Shown in pieces: positions 1 to 9,700 of a DNA stretch of 64,000 nt (positions are counted from its first letter, which is position 1; each line of letters starts with the position of its first letter). A program made the position numbers and the translations under genes. The notes below the pieces were generated by a model. The model had not been told where the DNA came from. It searched no databases and saw only the letters and a program-made list of their open reading frames with translations. This stretch comes from Trichocoleus desertorum NBK24 (GTDB taxonomy: Bacteria > Cyanobacteriota > Cyanobacteriia > FACHB-46), in contig NZ_CP116619.1 in NCBI RefSeq assembly GCF_030409055.1, positions 3,945,628 through 4,009,627 on the forward strand, given 5' to 3'.

Positions 1-652
1 TGCATTCCTCGATCTCCTTCTGGTAAGGATCGCCCGCTTCTTCCACATAACTGACGGGAACACCATGAGCGCTGAAGAAGATATGCACCTGCTCTGGGTT
101 AGGAAATTTATCTAGTTCCTGAGCAATCAACTGGGCCATTGCCTGAAGATAACCAGGACGGCTGTACCAAGACGCTACCGTTGTGTATTCAATTTGGTTG
201 AGAGCAGGGTCTTCTTGCCAAAGTTTCTCTAGTAAGCGGAAGCTAGAGCCACTAGTGCTGATGGAAAACTGAGGGTATAAGGGCAGAATGACTAGCTTTT
301 CAATTTGATCCCGCTTGATGCGAGCGATCGCCTCCTCGGTGAAAGGATGCCAGTAGCGCATCCCAATATAGACTGAGGCGTTGTGTCCTTTCTGTCGCAA
401 TGAGTCTTGGATCGCTTGAGCCTGAGCTTCTGTAATGCGCCGTAGAGGGGAACCGCCGCCAATCTGACTATAGTTTTCCTGGGACTTCTTGGCCCGACTC
501 GTGGCGATAAACCAGGCTAGAGGCTTCTGCAACCAGGGGAAGGGCAGTCGAATAATCTCTGGATCGGAGAATAGGTTGAACAGGAAGGGACGGACATCCT
601 CCAGTTGATCAGGCCCACCTAAATTGAGTAATAGAACGCCAGTACGACCCAT
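1..652 (-). CDS. hemH: Ferrochelatase, C-terminal part cut off by the window edge
   Basis: Ferrochelatase inserts Fe2+ into protoporphyrin IX in the last step of heme synthesis. Reading from the ATG at 652, the product begins [16 protein letters not shown], the usual class start. Near the truncated end it carries [19 protein letters not shown], which holds the conserved SAHG active-site histidine. About 217 codons are visible; cyanobacterial ferrochelatases are usually about 390 residues, often with a C-terminal chlorophyll-binding-like tail, so the remaining third lies off the left edge and the tail cannot be judged. No neighbour on its strand is close enough to suggest an operon. Identity is secure from the motifs; completeness is unknown. 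Confidence 0.93.
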   Translation of the reverse strand, partial: MGRTGVLLLNLGGPDQLEDVRPFLFNLFSDPEIIRLPFPWLQKPLAWFIATSRAKKSQENYSQIGGGSPLRRITEAQAQAIQDSLRQKGHNASVYIGMRYWHPFTEEAIARIKRDQIEKLVILPLYPQFSISTSGSSFRLLEKLWQEDPALNQIEYTTVASWYSRPGYLQAMAQLIAQELDKFPNPEQVHIFFSAHGVPVSYVEEAGDPYQKEIEEC

Positions 653-731
653 TGTGGTCACGATCCCCCTACCCTCTCATGTTTGTTACTGATTTTAACA
701 ATTAATTCCCTAAGCCCGTTTGAAATCACGG

Positions 732-754
732 TTCTGAATTTCTGAATTTCTGAC
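732..754. repeat. Short 8-bp tandem repeat
   Basis: The octamer TTCTGAAT occurs about two and a half times in tandem in the spacer upstream of hemH. It is probably a simple replication-slippage repeat. No function is visible. Confidence 0.4.
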
Positions 755-828
755 TTTAATAACTAAAGTATGTATATTTCAAGTTTTTAGAAGATTTACA
801 ATTCCTGCCAACTATTAGTTTGCCATGA

Positions 829-964
829 CTAATGCCAATCAATCGCTTGATGCGAAAATTCTTCAAGGTAGAGAGAAACTTTTTGCAGGACGCGATCGCA
901 AATTTTGGCTTGAATTTCCCGCTCAGTCGCACAGTCCACTTGGCAATCAAAACGTTTAAGCAGA
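829..964 (-). pseudogene. 3' remnant of a gene split by the insertion sequence
   Basis: Just outside the left end of the IS, the minus strand holds an open frame that reads LLKRFDCQVDCATEREI and runs about 44 codons to a TAG at 829-831. Its composition is that of a soluble protein. It has no start of its own. The other side of the IS carries a matching open frame on the same strand (2206-2395), so the simplest reading is one gene interrupted by transposition. I do not recognise the protein. The 64-codon ORF at 756-950 overlaps in another frame and looks less protein-like. Confidence 0.45.
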
Positions 965-2205
965 CTCAGTAGATCGCAAATTCATTCCAGAGCGGGTAAG
1001 TAGATGGCTGTGATGACTGGAAAATGCCGCTCCACTGCCTGGGACAGGAATTCCAGCATTGTCTTGAGTGCAAACACTTCTCGGTAAACCACTCGTCCTC
1101 CTCGTTGCGCCCAACTGATGAAGAACCACAGCAAATACACCCAAAGATTGACCAGGACAAACGCTAGAGCAACAAACAAAAAGCGCGTTACAGGATTTTT
1201 ACTCGTGGTGCGGATGCGACACTGGTTCTTGATCCTGTAGCTGGTTTCAATGCCAAAACGATCTCTGTAATGTCGATGGGTCTGGTGTAGGGCAATCTTC
1301 ACCCGGTGCAGTACATAGACAGTGTATTGAATCCCATGCTTGCCCTTGAGCCCTTTGTAATAGTTACAAATGACCCGCATCTGACAGTTGACCGAACCAT
1401 ACTGGGGGCTGTTGAGGGTGTAGCGGGTCTGGTAGCTGCGCCGTCCCCTTAGCAGTTGACGGGTTCCTCCAGTTTTGCCCCGAATCACCGCAGGCATCAG
1501 GAAGGGAATCTGTAATGCCTTCAGCCAACGGATGACAGGGACACTATAAAACCCTCGGTCCAGGTAAAGCCGTTTGACCCGGACTCGCAGCGGACTCAAC
1601 CTTGCTAGCAGATAAGTTAGGGTCGCCACTAAGGTTTCCTGCCGATGCACTGCATGAATCCCCAGGGTCACACGTTTGTGACGACAGACGACATAGACGG
1701 TGGCATAGGCGAAGAATGAGGTAGTTCCAGCTTTAGCTTGAGAGCGGTAGATGTAGGGAGCCTCCACCTCACTCGGGTTGCCGTAGTAGGGAATCAAGTG
1801 TAAGTCGATAGCAAGGCGATGCTTTTTTCTGCGAATCTTGGGTGGAATTCGGCTTTGCAGCGCCGCATTAAGTTGGCTCTCGAAGGTCGCCATCTCATCT
1901 AATTTGTCCAAGTGATAGCGGATACCATTACCACTAGGCACGCCTTGTAAGCGTTGAGCCGTGTGTTCGATGCTATCCCCTCGACTGGCAGCGCGTAGCA
2001 GGATCTCGAATAGGTCTTGGGGGGTGTATCCACCTTCCATGTTCAGTGGAACAGACTCGAGTAGACAATCAAGGGCGGCTTCCAGTGTCCCTTCGTCGGT
2101 TAAAGCGGGAGCAGGAGAGAATGAGGATGGGTAGGTCGTCATGGCTTGATCTAATGCTTTTAGCCTGACCCTACCCTTTTCTTAGAGAATTTGCGATCTA
2201 CTGAG
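965..2205. mobile_element. Insertion sequence, ISH3/IS4-like, about 1.24 kb
   Basis: A single transposase gene is bounded by perfect 19-bp inverted repeats: CTCAGTAGATCGCAAATTC at 965-983 and its reverse complement at 2187-2205. Similarity continues imperfectly a few bases further out, so the exact ends may extend slightly. No clean target-site duplication is visible in the flanks. Intact repeats plus an uninterrupted transposase suggest a recent, possibly still active, insertion. Confidence 0.85.
982..2142 (-). CDS. DDE transposase, ISH3/IS4-like
   Basis: The 386-residue product is the transposase of the surrounding IS. Visible catalytic-core features are IDLHLIPYYGNP around residue 112 (first Asp region), LYLDRGFYSVPVIRWL around residue 196 (second Asp), and FGIETSYRIKNQCRIRT around residue 296 (the Y-E-x6 region with the Glu). 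Hydrophobic segments follow near residue 325. The pattern matches IS4-superfamily transposases, closest in my memory to the ISH3 group. The stop codon lies in the left inverted repeat, typical of a compact IS. The frame is intact and starts with ATG at 2142. The family assignment is less certain than the transposase call. Confidence 0.87.
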   Translation of the reverse strand: MTTYPSSFSPAPALTDEGTLEAALDCLLESVPLNMEGGYTPQDLFEILLRAASRGDSIEHTAQRLQGVPSGNGIRYHLDKLDEMATFESQLNAALQSRIPPKIRRKKHRLAIDLHLIPYYGNPSEVEAPYIYRSQAKAGTTSFFAYATVYVVCRHKRVTLGIHAVHRQETLVATLTYLLARLSPLRVRVKRLYLDRGFYSVPVIRWLKALQIPFLMPAVIRGKTGGTRQLLRGRRSYQTRYTLNSPQYGSVNCQMRVICNYYKGLKGKHGIQYTVYVLHRVKIALHQTHRHYRDRFGIETSYRIKNQCRIRTTSKNPVTRFLFVALAFVLVNLWVYLLWFFISWAQRGGRVVYREVFALKTMLEFLSQAVERHFPVITAIYLPALE

Positions 2206-2395
2206 ACTTGCTTATTTTGGTATTTTGGCTTTGCGTCCAGCTACAGAGTTCACGAGCGAGCTGTTTACCTTGTAGAGCGCAGTCACGAGCTTTGAGCCGA
2301 AACTCCTCGACTGGCTTTGTGGGATCGCCAGGGTTGGACTTGACCAAGCCATGAGCACATTCATTGCGATCGCCCCGCCAAGTTAGGTCGTGTAT
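2206..2395 (-). pseudogene. 5'-side remnant of the IS-split gene
   Basis: Directly right of the IS the minus strand has an uninterrupted frame of about 63 codons reading WRGDRNECAHGLVKSNPG and, further on, KARDCALQGKQLARELCSW. It has a convincing protein composition but no ATG: the frame opens after a TGA that lies inside the 3' end of argJ. The true start may be a TTG, or the 5' part may already be lost. With 829-964 it probably formed one small gene directly downstream of argJ. I do not recognise the family. Confidence 0.42.
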
Positions 2396-3723
2396 TCAGC
2401 GTTGATCTTGACGTAGTCGTAGCTAAGGTCACAACCCCAGGCAGTGCCCGAACCAGATTCATTGCCAATGCTCACTGCGATCGTGACCACATTTTGAGCT
2501 TGGATTTCACTGCTGTCCATGCGAGGAAAAGCCACTAACTCGCCATGCTTCATTACCATCAAATCATTGCTCAGCTCGGTGCTGACCATATCGGGAGGGA
2601 GCATGCCTTTGGCTGTGGCTTGCTTGAGGTAGGCACTAGCAGCCGCGCGATCGAACTTAAGGGGTTGTCCTTGCTCCATCAGCAAGAAGTCACCCAACTT
2701 GATTTGCAGATTCTCTTGGCCGAAAGAAACTCCAGCACGACCAGCCGCAGCCGCAATGCGGCCCCAGTTGGGGTCATGACCAAAAATGGCTGATTTGACC
2801 AAGGAAGAACCTACGATCGTGCGAGCGATTTGTCGAGCCGAGCTGTCGTCGGGCGCACCAGACACTTGTACCTCGATGAGGCAGGTGGCCCCTTCCCCAT
2901 CACGGGCGATCGCTTTAGCGAGATAGGCACAAACTTCCGTCAACATTGCCTCTAGCTTGTCGGCATCTGGCCCTGGTTCGGTAATCGCCGGGGTACGAGA
3001 CTGACCGTTGGCAAGGGCTAAGAGGGTGTCATTAGTGCTGGTGTCGCCGTCCACCGTGATTTGGTTGAAGCTGCGATCGGCAGCCCGACTGAGCATGTCT
3101 TGCCAGAGGTGCGGGGAAACGGTGGCATCGCAGGTGACAAAGGCTAACATCGTCGCCATATTGGGATGAATCATCCCAGAGCCTTTAGCTATGCCCCCGA
3201 TCCGCACCGGACGACCCTGCAAGGTGGTTTCTAACGCGATCGATTTAGTCACGAGGTCAGTGGTAACGATCGCTTGAGCGGCATGCTCGGAGCCTTGATC
3301 AGAAGCAGCGGCGACGAGATGAGGAATGGCGGCTTTCAAAGCGTCCATCGGGATGCGCTGACCAATCACCCCAGTTGAGGCTAGCAAGATTGAGTCGGAA
3401 GAAAGATTGAGAGCCTGAGCTAAACTTTGGGCGCTTTCGATCGCGTCAATCCAGCCTGGGGAGCCAGTGGCTGCATTTGCTTGACCCGCATTGCAGAGAA
3501 TGGCTTGGGCACTCCCTTTCGCTTGTAAACGTTCTCGGCAGTAGTCCACGCAAGCGGCTCGGACTTGAGTCGTGGTAAAAACGCCCGCTGCGATCGCCTC
3601 AACCTCCGACCAAATCAAGGCCAGGTCGGGCAGGCCAGAGGGTTTCAAGCCAGCAGCAATTCCTGCAGCCCGGTATCCTCTTGGAGCTGTGATTCCACCG
3701 GGAATCTTTCGCCAATCTGACAT
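2383..3723 (-). CDS. argJ: Bifunctional glutamate N-acetyltransferase / N-acetylglutamate synthase
   Basis: ArgJ recycles the acetyl group from N-acetylornithine to glutamate and can also use acetyl-CoA, in the cyclic arginine pathway of the cytoplasm. The product carries KGSGMIHPNMATML, the autocleavage site whose threonine becomes the N-terminal nucleophile of the beta chain, and ends NAEYTT, typical of the family. The frame is open up to 3747, but GGAGG lies just before the ATG at 3723, giving MSDWRKIPGGITAPRGY; I choose that start (446 residues, normal length). The stop at 2383 overlaps the remnant of the split gene downstream. Identity is secure. Confidence 0.95.
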   Translation of the reverse strand: MSDWRKIPGGITAPRGYRAAGIAAGLKPSGLPDLALIWSEVEAIAAGVFTTTQVRAACVDYCRERLQAKGSAQAILCNAGQANAATGSPGWIDAIESAQSLAQALNLSSDSILLASTGVIGQRIPMDALKAAIPHLVAAASDQGSEHAAQAIVTTDLVTKSIALETTLQGRPVRIGGIAKGSGMIHPNMATMLAFVTCDATVSPHLWQDMLSRAADRSFNQITVDGDTSTNDTLLALANGQSRTPAITEPGPDADKLEAMLTEVCAYLAKAIARDGEGATCLIEVQVSGAPDDSSARQIARTIVGSSLVKSAIFGHDPNWGRIAAAAGRAGVSFGQENLQIKLGDFLLMEQGQPLKFDRAAASAYLKQATAKGMLPPDMVSTELSNDLMVMKHGELVAFPRMDSSEIQAQNVVTIAVSIGNESGSGTAWGCDLSYDYVKINAEYTT

Positions 3724-3813
3724 TGTTCCTCCTGCCACCACTGACATGCTTGAAAGGGCTTGAAAGGGGATTATATCAACTGGCTGCTACTTCGCTCACA
3801 ATTGCAGACGCAT

Positions 3814-3846
3814 AAGAAAAAGGGAGAGCCTGTAGCGACTCTCCCC
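3814..3846 (-). terminator. Intrinsic terminator, second of two after gatB
   Basis: On the minus strand a perfect 7-bp stem (GGGAGAG pairing with CTCTCCC, 10-nt loop) is followed by TTTTTCTT. It lies downstream of gatB and of the stronger terminator at 3923-3967, upstream of argJ. Confidence 0.6.
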
Positions 3847-3922
3847 GCCATCAGGGTGCATCTACTTATCACATTATGCCATTAAGGGGGTGTGGGGTAT
3901 CACCCCTCATCAAAATTTTATG

Positions 3923-3967
3923 CAAAAAAAACACCAGGGTCTAATCCGACGAGGACGGTTCCTGGTG
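3923..3967 (-). terminator. Intrinsic terminator of gatB
   Basis: On the minus strand CACCAGG pairs with CCTGGTG across a GC-rich, partly self-pairing loop, and the stem is followed by eight T residues. It sits just downstream of the gatB stop. Confidence 0.8.
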
Positions 3968-3985
3968 AGTTCCGTGAATAGAGAG

Positions 3986-5470
3986 CTACGGATTTAACTT
4001 TTGGGCTAACAACTGATTGGTCAGTTTAGGGTTAGCTCGTCCACTGGTTTTCTTGAGCACCTGACCGACAAAGAAGCCCAGCAGCTTAGTTTTGCCACCT
4101 CGGTATTGCTCTAGTTCTTTGGGGTTAGCTGTGATCACTTCATCAATAATGGCGGCGATCGCATCGGGGTCAGAGAGTTGAGCTAAGCCGCGTTCTTCAA
4201 CAATTTTGGTGGGAGAACCACCATTGGCGAGCAAGTCAGGCAGAATTTCCTTCCCGGCGTTGTTGCTGATGGTGTTGTCTTCGATCAGCTTGACAAGTTC
4301 TGCCAGCGCTTCTGGTTTGAGACCAATTTCGGCAATGTTGAGCTTGTTGGCGTTGAGGTGGGCAGCAATGTCGCCCATGATCCAGTTGGCCGCAGGTTTA
4401 GAACTGGCTCCTGCTGCGATCGCGGTTTCAAAGTACTCAGCCACGCTGCGATCGTCGGTGAGGACTCGCGCGTCGTAGGCAGACAAGCCCAACTCAGTTT
4501 CATAGCGGTGTCGCTTTTGTGCTGGCAGTTCTGGCAGTTCCGATCGCCATTGCTCTAGCTGTTCAGTTGTCACCTGAATCGAGGTTAGATCCGGTTCGGG
4601 GAAATAGCGGTAGTCGCTGGAGCCTTCCTTAATGCGCATGCTAATGGTGCGCTGAGAGCCTTCTTCCCAGAGGCGAGTTTCTTGAACAATGCGTTCCCCA
4701 GTTTCTAAGGCTTGAGTTTGCCGTTCAATTTCGTACTCGATCGCCTTTTGAATGGCACTGAAGGAGTTCATGTTCTTGATTTCGACCTTGGTGCCAAATG
4801 CTTCCTGCCCTACGGGACGGATGGAAACGTTGACATCGCAACGCAGGGAACCTTCCTGCATGTTGCCGTCGCCTACGCCCAGGTAACGGATAATCCGGCG
4901 CAGTTCTTGAGCGTATTCAGCCGCTTCTTGCCCCGTGCGTAAATCGGGTTCTGAGACAATTTCTAGTAGTGGTACTCCGGTGCGGTTGTAGTCAACCAGA
5001 GAGAAACTAGATCCTGCAAGGCGATCGCTGCCTCCGTGAACCAGTTTGCCTGCATCTTCTTCCATGTGCAGACGAGTAATGCCGATGCGCTTGCGGGCTG
5101 GGTTGCCATCTGAATCTACGAGTTCAATTTCTATCCAACCATGCTCAGCGATCGGTAAATCAAACTGAGAAATTTGGTAGTTTTTAGGCAAGTCAGGATA
5201 GAAATACTGTTTGCGATCGAACTTACTAAAGGGGGCAATTTGGCAGTTGAGTGCCGTGCCTGTCTTAACCGCGTACTCCAGCACCTTCTGGTTCAGTACT
5301 GGTAGCACCCCCGGCATACCCATGCAAACTGGGCAAATTTGGCTGTTAGGGTCGCCGCCAAATTCGGTGGAGCAATTGCAAAAGATCTTCGTGTCAGTCT
5401 TGAGCTGACAGTGGGTTTCAAGGCCAATAATCGCTTCGTACTGAGTCTTAACTGGAGCAGCAGTCGTCAT
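3986..5470 (-). CDS. gatB: Aspartyl/glutamyl-tRNA(Asn/Gln) amidotransferase subunit B
   Basis: GatB is the tRNA-binding and kinase subunit of GatCAB, which converts Glu-tRNA(Gln) (and Asp-tRNA(Asn)) to the amidated forms. The N-terminal catalytic part shows [16 protein letters not shown] and [15 protein letters not shown], holding the Cys pairs that form the zinc site. The last ~150 residues form the helical and YqeY-like tail ending in [14 protein letters not shown]. The frame extends to 5545, but family length and the usual start point to the internal ATG at 5470 ([16 protein letters not shown]), giving 494 residues. gatA and gatC are not nearby, as is common in cyanobacteria. Confidence 0.96.
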   Translation of the reverse strand: MTTAAPVKTQYEAIIGLETHCQLKTDTKIFCNCSTEFGGDPNSQICPVCMGMPGVLPVLNQKVLEYAVKTGTALNCQIAPFSKFDRKQYFYPDLPKNYQISQFDLPIAEHGWIEIELVDSDGNPARKRIGITRLHMEEDAGKLVHGGSDRLAGSSFSLVDYNRTGVPLLEIVSEPDLRTGQEAAEYAQELRRIIRYLGVGDGNMQEGSLRCDVNVSIRPVGQEAFGTKVEIKNMNSFSAIQKAIEYEIERQTQALETGERIVQETRLWEEGSQRTISMRIKEGSSDYRYFPEPDLTSIQVTTEQLEQWRSELPELPAQKRHRYETELGLSAYDARVLTDDRSVAEYFETAIAAGASSKPAANWIMGDIAAHLNANKLNIAEIGLKPEALAELVKLIEDNTISNNAGKEILPDLLANGGSPTKIVEERGLAQLSDPDAIAAIIDEVITANPKELEQYRGGKTKLLGFFVGQVLKKTSGRANPKLTNQLLAQKLNP

Positions 5471-5555
5471 GGGATACAGATTGCAGCTATGCAACAATTT
5501 GGCTCTATTGTAGCCCCGGAGTGCCTCGCTCTGCGTTTTCCTCAAGCTGTTGCCT

Positions 5556-5578
5556 CAAAGATCTCTAGGAGATCTTTG
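5556..5578. promoter_or_regulatory. Perfect hairpin upstream of gatB
   Basis: CAAAGATCTC and GAGATCTTTG form a perfect 10-bp stem with a 3-nt loop, about 85-110 nt before the chosen gatB start. No T-run follows on the minus strand, so it does not look like a terminator. It could be a leader structure or a protein-binding palindrome. Confidence 0.4.
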
Positions 5579-5612
5579 ACTGACAAATAGAGATTGTTGA
5601 CCGACAAAGACT

Positions 5613-5655
5613 GAAAAACAAAAACTGACAAACCTCCATTTCAAAGATTTGTCAG
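5613..5655 (-). terminator. Intrinsic terminator of the FKBP gene
   Basis: On the minus strand CTGACAAA pairs with TTTGTCAG (8 bp, 15-nt loop) and is followed by TTTTTGTTTTT. It lies about 55 nt after the stop of the FKBP isomerase gene. Confidence 0.8.
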
Positions 5656-5710
5656 TTAATTAAGTGCTGTAGTGAGCGCTGGCATGAGTCCTGGGATGAG
5701 TGCCGCGAGT

Positions 5711-6139
5711 TTAGGCGATTTCTACCAGTTGAATGTCAAAGGTTAACTCTTCGCCTGCTAGAGGGTGATTGGCATCCAGGGTAACGGTGCCATCGCTGAC
5801 ATCTGTAATTACGACTGGAATCACGCCCCCGGTTTCTTCGCGAACTTGCAACTGTTGACCCACCTCAGGCTCTAAATCTTCTGGCATCTGCTGCCGATCG
5901 ATCTCTACGACCATTTCTTCACGGTAAGGGCCATAAGCTTGCTCGACTGGAATTTTTTCGGTTTTAGATTCTCCGGGGGCCATGCCCACCACAGCTTTCT
6001 CAAAACCAGGAATCAGATCGCCCTGACCAAGGGTGAATTGTAACGGATCACGATTAGTCGAGGAGTCAAATACAGTGCCATCATCCAGGCGACCTGTGTA
6101 ATGAACAGTGACGGTATCACCAATTTTTGCTTGTGCCAT
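5711..6139 (-). CDS. FKBP-type peptidyl-prolyl isomerase, SlyD-like
   Basis: The 142-residue product begins MAQAKIGDTVTVHYTGRLDD and has the FKBP core split by an insert-in-flap domain: GQGDLIPGFEKAVVGMAPGE near residues 38-57, the flap insert at about 65-120, then the closing strand HPLAGEELTFDIQLVEI. This is the SlyD-like architecture, which combines prolyl isomerisation with chaperone activity in the cytoplasm. The His/Cys-rich metal-binding tail of E. coli SlyD is missing, so a nickel role is unlikely. No signal peptide is present. The gene is monocistronic, with its own terminator. Confidence 0.92.
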   Translation of the reverse strand: MAQAKIGDTVTVHYTGRLDDGTVFDSSTNRDPLQFTLGQGDLIPGFEKAVVGMAPGESKTEKIPVEQAYGPYREEMVVEIDRQQMPEDLEPEVGQQLQVREETGGVIPVVITDVSDGTVTLDANHPLAGEELTFDIQLVEIA

Positions 6140-6706
6140 TTTTAATCTCGTATTTCTAGTCTTGCAATGCCAAAAGGAGGGGCTAACACCGTTTTTTATG
6201 CAGGCATGGAACTTTGCTCCTTGGGCTCAATTTCCAACGTTAGCGGATGGAGGAGTTGATCGGCTTCATTTTAGGGTCAATTTAACAATTTAATAGAGAA
6301 CTTCTAAGGGCAGAGCTTGCTGAATTACTCTTAGATAAAATCGAGGCTGATCAAAGACTGTCTGGAAAAATTCCGTCAAAATTGGGTGATTTGTGCTAAT
6401 AAACAGCATTTTACCTTTGGTATTCAGAAATCTTTGGCTAGTTTCCGATAGGGTAAAGTCTTTAGTAAAGCTGCTTTAAAAGTATGTAAAAGTAGCTAGT
6501 CTAGGCTGAGGCTCGGAAGGTAGGTTCTCGGTTTAGCTTGTTAATAAAGTTACAAAAAATCATAGGGAATCTGACTGCTTAAAGAGAAAATTTCAGGGTA
6601 AAAAGCACCTGCTGATTTAGCGTTCTTGCTGCGATCGCAGCTACGAGTTCCTATTAGTTTCTTGGAGCCTTAATGCTGTCTAAAAATAGACGAACTGGCT
6701 TGATGA
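6140..6706. other. Spacer of about 570 bp without a recognisable gene
   Basis: This AT-rich spacer lies between the histidine kinase stop and the FKBP start, both on the minus strand. It must contain the FKBP promoter at its high end, but no clear -10/-35 pair, RNA gene or conserved ORF stood out. One HIP1-like site lies near 6633. Confidence 0.5.
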
Positions 6707-9700
6707 TTAGTGTGGGACGTTATGGTCTAAAAGATTAGCAAGAGCGCCGACTAAAGAATTGGGTTCTACAGGCTTAGCAAAATGCATTTGAAACCCTGCA
6801 CTGAGGGCTTGATCTTGGTCTTCCTCTCTGCCGTAAGCTGTCAGTGCGATCGCAGGCATTGGCTTGGCATGGTAGTCTCCCAACGTTTTGACTTTATGAA
6901 TTAGGGCATAGCCGTCTTCCCCAGGCATGGCAATGTCACTAATTAGAATGTCAGGCTGGATGGCTTCGTAGGCGGCGATCGCATCAGCGACGGAAGCAAC
7001 AGCAGTAACCTTGGCCCCAGACTGCTCCAAAATGGTTTGCAATAGTTCTCTAGCGTCGTTTTCATCATCCACGACTAAAACAGTCACCCCTTTAAGAAGA
7101 GAAGGGTCTAAGGGACTATCAGCACTGATCAACCCCTGAGAAGCGGGCGCAAGTTCTTCGTTGGCAGCAGGAATGATCAGAGGTGGCAGCTTTACCGTAA
7201 AGGTAGCGCCTTGGTCTGGCCCAGGGCTTTCGGCGCTGACAGTGCCACCTTGCAACTCTACGAGGTGCCTGACGATCGCCAATCCTAGACCTAAGCCCCC
7301 ATGCGATCGCGTACTGGTGCTGTCTGCTTGTCGAAAGCGCTCAAAAACGTGAGGCAGAAACTCTGGATGGATGCCCTGCCCGGTATCGGTTACTTGAATT
7401 TGGATACAGGTATCGGTAGGCTCCAGGTTGATTTCGACATGACCGCCTCTGGGGGTGAACTTGATCGCATTGGATAACAGATTCCAAACAATCTGTTGCA
7501 AGCGATCGGGGTCTCCGAGAACGTGACTGCCTACTTCATTTAACTGAGACTTTAAGCAGATGGCTTTGGCCTCGGCAGCGGGTCGCACGGCATCCGTGGC
7601 CGCTTGGATCACAGGCAATAATTCCACAGGCCGCACTTGCAACTGCAACTTGCCTTGGACGATTCGCGAAACATCCAAAATATCTTCAACCAACTGGGCT
7701 TGGGATTTGGCGTTACGCTCAATGGTTTCTAAAGCTTTAGTCGTAGTGGCTTCATCAAACTTGCGGTTTGTCAGCAGCCGAGACCAACCCAAAATCGAGT
7801 TGAGAGGAGTACGCAACTCATGAGAAAGCGTGGCTAAAAACTCATCTTTCATCCGGTTCGCATCTTGGGCTTCTTGGTAGAGTCTGGCGTTGTCTACCGC
7901 TAAAGCCGCCCGACGAGCCAAGTCTTCAGCCAGCGTCAAATCAATGGTGTTATAACGCCGTTCTGATTCGGAACTGGCAAAAGAAATGATGCCAATGATT
8001 CGTCCTGCTGCCACCAGCGGCACGATCATTACAGACTTGGGATGGAGCGATCGAATCAGCCTTAAATAGTCAGGATCATCGGTTGAGGTGGCGATCGCTG
8101 CTTCCGAGACATCCACTAACAGTTGTGATTCTCCTGTCTCTAAGACTTCAAGCACAGGACGTAAGTGGTTGAGTCGAAGAGGTGAACATTGCTGGAGTTG
8201 TCGAGCTAAATTTTCTTTGACGGGGTCAATATGGGCGACGGTCAGCGGTCGTAGAGATTTCTCATCCTCCATCATGTCGATGACGCATACATCAGCCAGA
8301 TAAGGCACTGCCAAACGGGCAAGGCTGATCAGCGTCGCTTCATAGTCCAGCGAGGAGGCCAAGACAGCGCTGGCTTCCGCTAGAAACATGGAGCGTTGTT
8401 CGGCAGCTTCGGCCACTGCACGGGCCGCTTGCTCACGGATCAACTGGGCTCGTTCTTCTTCAGCTTGCTTACGTTCTGTAATGTCTTGAATCTGAGCAAT
8501 AAAGTGCACAGGCTCGCCTTGGGAATTGTGCACCAGCGAAACATTGAGCAAAACCCAAACGAGCGGTCCTTGCTTGTGGAGATAGCGCTTCTCCATCTCA
8601 TACGCCTGAATCTCTCCGGTCAGCATCTGGCAGACAAAGGTCAGAGTTCTGTCTAGATCCTCTGGGTGAGTGACGGCTTGAAAGTTGGTATTGAGCAGCT
8701 CAGGTTCCGCGTAACCCAGCATTTGGCAAAGGGAACGATTCACTTGCAAGAATCGGCCATCTGTGGCGATCAGGGCCATTCCTACGGCTGAATCATGGAA
8801 GGCTCCCTTGAAACGCTCTTCACTTTCGCGTAGGGCTGTAAGGGCGATCGTGTGTTCTACGACCATTGCTTGGCGAGCTTCAAATTCAGCCGCATGCATC
8901 ACAGCCGCTGCAATAAAGCCTGCCATTAACCGCAGCGTATGAGCATCCTGGTCGCTAAAGGCGTTGACCTCGGAAGATAAAACCTTTAGAACTCCCGAAA
9001 TTCTCCGTTCATAGCGGAGAGGCACCGCAATCATGGAGCGAGCACCGACGTGATGATAAACCTCATGATTGATCCGGGGGTCGTTTTCGGCATTGTCACA
9101 ACGCAAAATTTCCCCCGTCCGGAAGCACTGCCCTGAAAGGCTGGAATCTATGCTGACCCGCAATCCTGTGTGTGGGGCTGCTGTACCGCTAGCAACTCGA
9201 TAGACCATGTCGTTGCCGTTGGGCAGCAAAATCACTGCGCCTGTAGCAGCGGTGATTTTTTGGGTTCGCTCCGCAATGAGAGTCATGACTCGCAATAAAT
9301 CGAGTTCTGCGGTGGCGATGTCATGTTGGGTGTCGATAATGGCTGCTAGGCGCTCAGCATCATTGCGTAACCAAGCTTCGGTACGTAAGCGCTCGGCAAT
9401 TTGGGCTTGGAGCGCTAAATTAGCTTCAGAAAGCTCGGAGGTACGCTTGATCACCTCTAGCTCCAGGTGATCATGGGCTTCTTGTAGGGCTTCTTCGGCT
9501 TGCTTGCGCTCGGTCATGTCGCGCATGAGCTTGGAAAAGCCTTGGAGTTGCCCAAAGCGATCGCGCAAGGCAGTCGTGATACCACTGGCATAGAAGCGGC
9601 TACCATCTTTTCTCACATGCCAGCGCTCATCTTCGGCTCGATCTTCGGCGATCGCTTGCTTCAATTCCTGTTCTGGCTGTGCCCTTTGTAAATCTTCCGC

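Noticed and set aside
756-950. 64-codon minus-strand ORF beside the IS
   Set aside because: Its composition is poor and it overlaps the more convincing remnant of the split gene in another frame.
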